A DNA stretch of 64,000 nucleotides from Keratinibaculum paraultunense (GTDB lineage: Bacteria > Bacillota > Clostridia > Tissierellales > Tepidimicrobiaceae). The translations under genes were made by a program, and so were the position numbers. The notes under the pieces are model-generated. The model saw nothing but the letters and a program-made list of their open reading frames with translations. It was not told the origin of the DNA and searched no databases. Location: positions 434,001-498,000 of the forward strand of contig NZ_CP068564.1 in NCBI RefSeq assembly GCF_016767175.1. Direction: 5' to 3'. Positions 58,460 through 64,000 of the stretch are shown here, piece after piece (positions within the stretch are counted from its first letter, which is position 1; every line of letters starts with the position of its first letter).

Positions 58460-59134
58460 ATGGCCATATTTGATAAGGAAGCAAAAATGTATGATGACTG
58501 GTATAAAACTAAATTGGGGAATTTTGTTGATGAAGTGGAGACTAAATGTATATTGGACCTGTTTAAGGTAGAAAAAGGCATGAAGGTTTTGGATGTAGGC
58601 TGTGGTACAGGTAATTTTAGCATAAAGCTAGCTAAGATGGGCTGTGAAGTAGTAGGCATAGATGTATCCAAGGAGATGCTTAAAGTTGCAGAAGAGAAGG
58701 CTAAGAAGGAAGGCCTGAATATAAAATTCTACAATATGGATGTATACAATATGGAATTTGAGGCTGATTACTTTGATGGAATAGTTTCAGTTACAGCTTT
58801 TGAATTTCTAAAGGATCCAGAAAAGGCTATAGAAGAAATGTTTAGGGTGCTCAAGCCTAATGGCTATTTATTAATAGGCACTATCAATAAAGACAGTGCC
58901 TGGGGAGAAATGTATTTATCTAAAGAGTTCCAGGAAAATTCTGTGTTCAAGTATGCAAATTTTAAAACTGTAGAAGATATGAAAAGCTATAAAAAGGACC
59001 ATTTAGTAGACATTAAGGAATGCCTATTCATTCCTCCTACTATAGAGGAAGAATATATCTCCATGGAAAAAGAAAGGGAATTGTCTAAAGAAGGGAAAAG
59101 GGGAGGATTTATATGTGCCCTGTGGAAAAAATAG
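58460..59134 (+). CDS. SAM-dependent methyltransferase (class I)
   Basis: A 224-residue Rossmann methyltransferase: motif I VLDVGCGTGNFS, motif II VVGIDVSKEMLK, and FRVLKPNGYLLIGTIN. The target cannot be read. It stands 55 bases behind brxA with its own ribosome site (AAGGAGGATT). It overlaps the next gene by 22 bases. Confidence 0.85.
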   Translation: MAIFDKEAKMYDDWYKTKLGNFVDEVETKCILDLFKVEKGMKVLDVGCGTGNFSIKLAKMGCEVVGIDVSKEMLKVAEEKAKKEGLNIKFYNMDVYNMEFEADYFDGIVSVTAFEFLKDPEKAIEEMFRVLKPNGYLLIGTINKDSAWGEMYLSKEFQENSVFKYANFKTVEDMKSYKKDHLVDIKECLFIPPTIEEEYISMEKERELSKEGKRGGFICALWKK

Positions 59135-59373
59135 CTTCTTGTGAAATAGCCTTCGTACCTATTGGTACTGAAGACTATATTCCCCATATAGACAAAGTTT
59201 TAGAAATAATCAAATCTTATAATTTAGAATACCAAGTGGGAATAATGTCTACTACCATAAGAGGGGACAAGGATAAGATACACAAGCTCATATTAGATAT
59301 TTATAATACTATGGATGGAGAATGTAAATTTACTATGGATATAAAACTTTCTAATTTATGTGGCTGTGTGTAG
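59113..59373 (+). CDS. MTH1187/YqgV-type thiamine-binding protein (DUF77)
   Basis: An 86-residue member of the DUF77/MTH1187 family with CEIAFVPIGTEDYIPHIDKVL and YQVGIMSTTIRGDKDKI. Relatives bind thiamine-like ligands, though the physiological role is unresolved. Starts at ATG 59113 with GGGGAGGATTT, inside the methyltransferase gene. C-terminus LSNLCGCV. Confidence 0.8.
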   Translation: MCPVEKIASCEIAFVPIGTEDYIPHIDKVLEIIKSYNLEYQVGIMSTTIRGDKDKIHKLILDIYNTMDGECKFTMDIKLSNLCGCV

Positions 59374-59468
59374 AAATAGGATAAGCATGGTATAATATAC
59401 TTGCTATAGATTACTGGAAGTTATGGGCCAGTATGTAGTAGACTACAAAACAACATAGGAGGCGTAAA

Positions 59469-60641
59469 ATGAAAAATTTCCATTATTCCATACCTACAGA
59501 AATATTTTTTGGAAAAGGCCAAATTAAGGTATTGGCAGATGAGATTAAAAAGTACGGCACAAGGGTCCTTCTAACTTATGGTGGAGGAAGTATTAAGAGG
59601 ATAGGACTTTATCAGGAAGTAGTAGATATACTAAAGGATAACCATATCCCCTTCTGGGAACTATCAGGCATAGAACCTAACCCTAGAATAGATAGTGTAA
59701 GGGAAGGAATCAAAATAGTTAGGGAAAATAACATAGATTTTATACTGGCTGTTGGAGGAGGAAGCACCATTGACTGCTCCAAGGCAATAGCTGCTGGCTA
59801 TTACTATGATGGAGATCCCTGGGACTTGCTGATTAAAAAAGCAAAGGTTGTAAATGCACTACCTTTAGGAACAATACTTACAATTGCAGCTACAGGTTCT
59901 GAAATGGATAGAGGAGCTGTTATTTCCAACTTAGAAACTAAACAGAAGCTATCCTTTGACCACATATCCATGGCTCCTAAGTTTTCCATACTAGACCCAA
60001 CTTATACATTTACCGTTCCTAAGGTACAAACAGCTGCTGGAATTGCTGATATAATGAGCCACACTTTCGAAAACTATTTTACACTGAACGATGGAGCCTA
60101 CCTACAAGATAGATTTGCAGAAGCCATACTAAAGACTTGTATCAAATACGGCAAAATAGCCTTTGAAGAGCCAGAAAACTATGAGGCAAGGGCTAATATC
60201 ATGTGGGCTTCCAGCTGGGCCATAAATGGCTTACTTTCCTATGGAAAAGATTCACAATGGAGTGTCCACCCTATAGAACACGAACTATCTGCCTTTTATG
60301 ATATTACCCATGGTATAGGTTTAGCCATATTAACTCCAGCCTGGATGGAATATGTGCTAGATGATGAGAGGGTAGATAAGTTTGTAGAATACGGAGTAAA
60401 TGTATGGGATATTGATAGGAATATGGATAAATACGAAATTGCAAAGCTAGCTATTCAAAAAACAAGAGAGTTCTTTAAATCCCTAGAGATCCCAATGTCC
60501 TTGAGGGAAGTAGGAATTAAAGAAGAAGACCTAGAAAAGATGGCTAAGGCTGCTATAGATAATAATGATGGTAAAAAAATAGGGAACTTCAAGCCTTTAG
60601 ATTATGAAGATGTGCTAAACATATACAAAAAAGCTTATTAA
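59469..60641 (+). CDS. Iron-containing alcohol dehydrogenase (butanol dehydrogenase-like)
   Basis: A 390-residue group III alcohol dehydrogenase, YugJ/BdhA/YqhD-like. NAD(P) site GGGSTIDCSKAIAAG, AATGSEMDRGAVI, metal ligands MSHTFENYF and HPIEHELSAFYDITHG. It reduces aldehydes, possibly butyraldehyde, with NAD(P)H. AGGAGGCG before the ATG. Codon use is slightly richer in G/C than its neighbours (a visual impression). Ends in a strong terminator. Confidence 0.93.
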   Translation: MKNFHYSIPTEIFFGKGQIKVLADEIKKYGTRVLLTYGGGSIKRIGLYQEVVDILKDNHIPFWELSGIEPNPRIDSVREGIKIVRENNIDFILAVGGGSTIDCSKAIAAGYYYDGDPWDLLIKKAKVVNALPLGTILTIAATGSEMDRGAVISNLETKQKLSFDHISMAPKFSILDPTYTFTVPKVQTAAGIADIMSHTFENYFTLNDGAYLQDRFAEAILKTCIKYGKIAFEEPENYEARANIMWASSWAINGLLSYGKDSQWSVHPIEHELSAFYDITHGIGLAILTPAWMEYVLDDERVDKFVEYGVNVWDIDRNMDKYEIAKLAIQKTREFFKSLEIPMSLREVGIKEEDLEKMAKAAIDNNDGKKIGNFKPLDYEDVLNIYKKAY

Positions 60642-60655
60642 AGTTTTTAGATTAT

Positions 60656-60690
60656 CAAAGCCGCAGGAGTATTGCGGCTTTGATTTTTGT
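60656..60690 (+). terminator. Terminator of the alcohol dehydrogenase gene
   Basis: Stem CAAAGCCGCA/TGCGGCTTTG, followed by ATTTTTG. Confidence 0.9.
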
Positions 60691-60972
60691 TGAAGAACAA
60701 TATGTCAGAATTTACTGCGAAAGTATATGCTAGATTCTATGAACCAAAGAACAAACACTCTACCATATCTTTAAAACCTTTAAGAGCATAAAAAGTGATA
60801 AAAGATAGAACTTATGTAAGCAGAGATATCTAGACATAGTTATATCTATCGACCCTCAATAGTGCAAAACCCCCTGGGGGTCGATGGAAAGTTGCTTATA
60901 TTTAGAGAAGGAGATGATTTCAATGATTAGACCCAAAATTTTTTCTTAAAGCGTATAAATAAAATTGCCCAT
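60691..60972. other. Scarred intergenic region with an inverted repeat
   Basis: Fragmented short frames but no convincing gene. ATCGACCC (60848-60855) and GGGTCGAT (60878-60885) form an 8-bp inverted repeat with an internal CCCCCTGGGGG. Downstream are GAGAAGGAG and an ATG with only a few codons. No CRISPR repeat was found. Confidence 0.4.
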
Positions 60973-62424
60973 GTTAGTGTAAAATAATTGTAGGAAAAAA
61001 CACAAAAAAGAATAGCCCCATATGTTATGATAGAAGTGTCAAAAACAAAAATCATAATAAAGGAGGCTATTCTTATAAATACAATTATACACGAAATTAT
61101 AGAAAAAATCACTAGAGATTTCAATAATAATATAGAGGATTTGATGTTAAATAGCAGGGATATATCAAGATTCATAATAAATACTAAAAAATCATTGGAT
61201 GAAATAGGAACAATGATAGTAAAAGAAGCTATAGAAACATCCTATGAGAAATCAGGTAAAAGAGCCTCAAGTAATGTACAAGTAACAAAACAAACAGTAA
61301 TGAACACCATAAGAAAGCTAGGAGAAGTAGAAAATGACGAAGCGAAATTGCCAACTAAAAAGAAACAAGTAAAAACAATCTATATAGAAGCAGACGAAGA
61401 CCATGTAGCATTGCAAAATGGGAAAAATAAAAAAATAAAATTAATCTATGTCCATGAAGGCAAGAAATACAAATCAAAAGGAAGATATGAATTAATAAAT
61501 AAAAGATACTTTACAGGCGCATTAAAAAATAGTGAAGAATTATGGCTAGAAGTTGCTAATTATCTAGAAGAAGCATATGAAATGGATAAGGTAGAAAAGA
61601 TATATATCTCAGGAGATGGAGCAAGCTGGATAAAAGAAGGACTAAACTGGATTAAAGGAAGTAAACACGTACTAGATTACTTTCATTTATCCAAGTATGT
61701 AAGAAAAGCAACAGCACATATGCCTCATACAATAGAAGTATTATGGAGCTATATAAATAACCGTAATAAAGACCATGTAAAAGAATTACTAAACTTCATA
61801 ATAGAAGAAACAGAATCACAGACCAAGAAAGAAGCAGTGAAGGACAGTAAAAGATATATATTAAACCATTGGGACTCAATAATGAGGGGTTATGAGGAAG
61901 AATACATAGGTTGTAGTGCAGAAGGTCATATAAGCCATATATTATCCTCTAGATTAAGCTCAAGGCCATTAGGTTGGAGTTTGGTAGGAGCAGATCAAAT
62001 GGCTCGCTTAAGAGTATATAAAGCAAATGGTGGTGATATATACGAATTACTAAGTAAGAAAAAAGGAGAAAGGCAAAAGGAAAATAGAAAAATAGAGCTA
62101 GAAAAAAAGGTAGTAAAGAAGAAACTAAGAACAGCATCAGCAGAAACCATAGACAATATACCCTATATAAATGATGGAAGAAGAACTTGGCAACGACAGA
62201 TACTAAAAGCCATTAGAGGTGCTTAAAAAGAATCAATAGTAGGCAACAAACAAATTTAAATATAGAAAGAGCTATAATGAATAATAAAATAAAATGTTAT
62301 AGCTTAATTTAGTGACCCCAAAAACAAATAGCTTATAAAAAATTGGTGAAACAAGCAACTATGCACTTTTCATAAAATATGGGGAGATTTAAAAAAATTT
62401 TTCCTACAGTAACTTGACACTATC
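60973..62424 (+). mobile_element. ISLre2-family insertion sequence, copy 2 (internal deletion)
   Basis: A 1452-bp sibling of copy 1, same orientation, same ends. It differs by few substitutions and a 237-bp internal deletion that lies between two copies of TAAAAGAAGC present in copy 1 (45085, 45322). No target-site duplication seen. Confidence 0.9.
61027..62226 (+). CDS. ISLre2 transposase, in-frame deletion of 79 codons
   Basis: A 399-codon transposase frame. It is open to the normal end, unlike copy 1, because W and G stand at the two stop positions. Lacks residues ~72-150 of the full-length form, including FGEVNYLRTYY. The catalytic part (EADEDHVALQNG, SGDGASW) is retained. Activity is doubtful. 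ATG 61027 is a formal start; AAAGGAGG further downstream may mark another, non-canonical start. Confidence 0.8.
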   Translation: MIEVSKTKIIIKEAILINTIIHEIIEKITRDFNNNIEDLMLNSRDISRFIINTKKSLDEIGTMIVKEAIETSYEKSGKRASSNVQVTKQTVMNTIRKLGEVENDEAKLPTKKKQVKTIYIEADEDHVALQNGKNKKIKLIYVHEGKKYKSKGRYELINKRYFTGALKNSEELWLEVANYLEEAYEMDKVEKIYISGDGASWIKEGLNWIKGSKHVLDYFHLSKYVRKATAHMPHTIEVLWSYINNRNKDHVKELLNFIIEETESQTKKEAVKDSKRYILNHWDSIMRGYEEEYIGCSAEGHISHILSSRLSSRPLGWSLVGADQMARLRVYKANGGDIYELLSKKKGERQKENRKIELEKKVVKKKLRTASAETIDNIPYINDGRRTWQRQILKAIRGA

Positions 62425-62441
62425 TTATTTACTCTAAATTA

Positions 62442-62470
62442 TTGAAGTTTCAATAAAAATTTGATAAAAT
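62442..62470 (+). promoter_or_regulatory. Candidate promoter for the ABC-F gene
   Basis: TTGAAG, 17 bases, TAAAAT, about 257 bases upstream of the ABC-F start, leaving a long leader. Confidence 0.45.
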
Positions 62471-62560
62471 ATTGGTAAGTAAGTAAGAAAGGATGGAAAT
62501 ATATAATAATGAGAATGTAAGCCTTCACTATTTAGAACATTTTAATCTAAGTCTTAAACT

Positions 62561-62585
62561 GCCTATTTTAATAGGCTTTATTGTT
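62561..62585 (+). promoter_or_regulatory. Attenuator-like hairpin in the ABC-F leader
   Basis: GCCTATTTTAATAGGC, followed by TTTATTGTT. A four-codon leader frame ATG-AGA-ATG-TAA (62509-62520) precedes it. Leaders of resistance ABC-F genes often use drug-stalled translation to avoid such terminators; here this is a suggestion only. Confidence 0.4.
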
Positions 62586-62726
62586 GTTGAAAGATGTTCG
62601 GAAGGCGATTAAATTTATCATTTATTATATATTTCTATAAACATTAGTATAACTTTGCCAATGTATAATTTCTATATTTTATTATAAATGATAATTAATC
62701 CCTTCCTATATAAGGAGGGTTTTTTT

Positions 62727-64000
62727 ATGCTTGTTTTAGATATTAGTAAGCTGAAAAAATATTATGGAGACAGGTTGATTCTAGATATTAAGGATTTAAA
62801 AATATATAGGGAAGATAAGGTAGGAATAGTTGGTTTAAATGGCAGTGGGAAAACCACTTTGTTAAACTTGATTTCCAAAGAGGTATTGCCAGATGAAGGA
62901 TTTATAAGAACTTTTGGGAATATATCCTATATCAAACAGTTGGAATATGGAAATGCAGAAATAGCCCACGGAAAGTATATATCAGAATTTGGATTGAAAG
63001 GTAAAAAGAGATCCTATATGAGTGGGGGAGAATTGACCAGACTAAAAATAGCTGAAGCTTTTTCCAAAGATTGCAGCCTGCTTCTTGCAGATGAGCCTAC
63101 ATCTAATCTGGATTTAGATGGAATTAATATGCTGCTAGAAAAGTTATTAAATTTCGATAATGCCTTGTTAATAGTTTCCCATGACAGGGATTTACTAGAT
63201 AGGGTATGTAATAAGATTTTGGAAATTGAAGATGGTCATGTAAAATTATATGATGGGAATTACTCTGACTACAAAGAACAGAAGGAGCTGGAAAGAAAAA
63301 CTAAGGAATTAGAATATGAAAAGTATATTAAGGAGAAAAGGAGATTAGAAAGGGCAATCATTGAAACCAAAAACAAGTCTAGAAGTATTAAGAAAACACC
63401 AAGACGGATGGGAATTTCAGAAGCTAGACTTCATAAAATGGGAAATCAGAGCGCAAAGAGGAGCTTAGAGAAAAAAGCAAAGGCTATACAAAGCAGGTTA
63501 GAAAAGTTAGAGGTGAAGGAGAAGGTAAAGGATATAGAAAAAGTAAGGGTAGATATATTGGGAGACGAAATTCACACAAAGATCCTTATAGAAGGTCAAG
63601 ATATAAATAAATCCTTTGGTAAGAGAACATTATTTAAGAAGGGGAATTTTCAAATTTATAATGGCAGTAAAACTGCTCTTATAGGGGATAACGGTAGTGG
63701 AAAAACTACTTTACTAAACATGATAATGAATGAGGAAAAGGGTATTAAAATATCCCGTAAAGCAAAAATAGGATATTTTAGTCAGGATTTAAGCATATTA
63801 GATGAGAATAAATCTATAATAGAAAACATAATGGAAACGAGTATTTATGATGAGACCACCATAAGGATTATGCTAGCCAGATTATTATTTAAGAGGGAAG
63901 ATGTGTACAAGAAGGTAAAGGTATTAAGCGGTGGGGAAAGGGTTAAGGTTTCACTAGCGAAAATATTAAGCTCTGATTTTAATATGCTGATATTAGATGA
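62727..64000 (+). CDS. ABC-F ATPase, probable ribosome protection protein (3' end outside window)
   Basis: A soluble protein with twin ABC domains and no membrane part, 424+ codons visible. Domain 1: GLNGSGKTT, YMSGGELTR, LLADEPTSNLD. The charged linker between domains (about residues 190-270) contains the long helices that reach the ribosomal peptidyl-transferase centre. Domain 2: GDNGSGKTT, VLSGGERVK, then the window ends in the Walker B (MLILD). The lineage resembles Vga/Lsa/Msr-like antibiotic resistance ABC-F proteins. TAAGGAGGG before ATG 62727. The long leader with a possible attenuator supports drug-inducible expression. Confidence 0.85.
   Translation, partial: MLVLDISKLKKYYGDRLILDIKDLKIYREDKVGIVGLNGSGKTTLLNLISKEVLPDEGFIRTFGNISYIKQLEYGNAEIAHGKYISEFGLKGKKRSYMSGGELTRLKIAEAFSKDCSLLLADEPTSNLDLDGINMLLEKLLNFDNALLIVSHDRDLLDRVCNKILEIEDGHVKLYDGNYSDYKEQKELERKTKELEYEKYIKEKRRLERAIIETKNKSRSIKKTPRRMGISEARLHKMGNQSAKRSLEKKAKAIQSRLEKLEVKEKVKDIEKVRVDILGDEIHTKILIEGQDINKSFGKRTLFKKGNFQIYNGSKTALIGDNGSGKTTLLNMIMNEEKGIKISRKAKIGYFSQDLSILDENKSIIENIMETSIYDETTIRIMLARLLFKREDVYKKVKVLSGGERVKVSLAKILSSDFNMLILD

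Noticed and set aside
60691-60972. CRISPR array or leader
   Set aside because: No direct repeats with regular spacing were found here or elsewhere; only one inverted repeat.
44838-62424. Functional composite transposon carrying BREX
   Set aside because: Both transposases are defective and no outer target duplications are seen; only recombination between copies remains plausible.

Overview
The window is AT-rich, with many TTG/GTG starts, strong AGGAGG ribosome sites and compact operons. It looks like a chromosome segment of a low-GC anaerobic Firmicute, probably a Clostridia/Tissierellia-type amino-acid fermenter. The main pointers are a peroxiredoxin with an in-frame TGA read as selenocysteine, formate-tetrahydrofolate ligase, an iron alcohol dehydrogenase, a B12-controlled ECF importer and a sigma-54 regulated catabolic unit. 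Species was not determined.

Layout. 1-3.4 kb: end of groEL, a TraX-like membrane protein and alanine dehydrogenase. 3.6-9.5 kb: a small coiled-coil protein, a PAS/AAA+/Fis sigma-54 activator, a -24/-12 promoter, an NhaC-type antiporter, an amidohydrolase and an alpha/beta hydrolase. 9.8-12.8 kb: guaB-guaA. 13.2-15.8 kb: class II aldolase, MTA/MTI-type nucleoside phosphorylase and a gamma-family PLP lyase, which resemble methylthioadenosine salvage. 15.9-22.2 kb: a cobalamin riboswitch followed by an S-layer transcobalamin-like protein, a DUF4430 lipoprotein and an ECF transporter (T, fused A-A, S). 22.2-32.6 kb: a tandem guanine plus PRPP riboswitch and purL-purE-purF-purM-purN-purH-purD. 32.7-37.1 kb: selenoprotein peroxiredoxin, a fused remnant of a two-component system, and an ABC-2 exporter with one frameshifted permease. 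37.2-43.5 kb: fhs, a YerC-type regulator and the polyamine operon speD-speA-speE-speB. 43.7-58.4 kb: a type 3 BREX defence locus whose brxF is split by an insert carrying a truncated mcrB and a decayed ISLre2 element. 58.5-60.6 kb: methyltransferase, thiamine-binding-type protein, alcohol dehydrogenase. 61.0-64.0 kb: a second ISLre2 copy with an internal deletion, then an ABC-F protein running off the window.

The most striking observation: all three glutamine amidotransferases of purine synthesis present here (GuaA, PurL, PurF) keep their synthetase/transferase domains but have lost the cysteine nucleophile of the glutaminase domain. It is Gly in GuaA, Gly in PurL (where the His and Glu are also replaced) and Ser in PurF (with the oxyanion Asn also replaced). 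I infer that this organism makes purines with free ammonia instead of glutamine, which suits an ammonia-producing amino-acid fermenter. The second notable system is the B12-riboswitch operon, which resembles a bacterial counterpart of intrinsic factor/transcobalamin: a cell-wall protein and a lipoprotein feeding an ECF importer.
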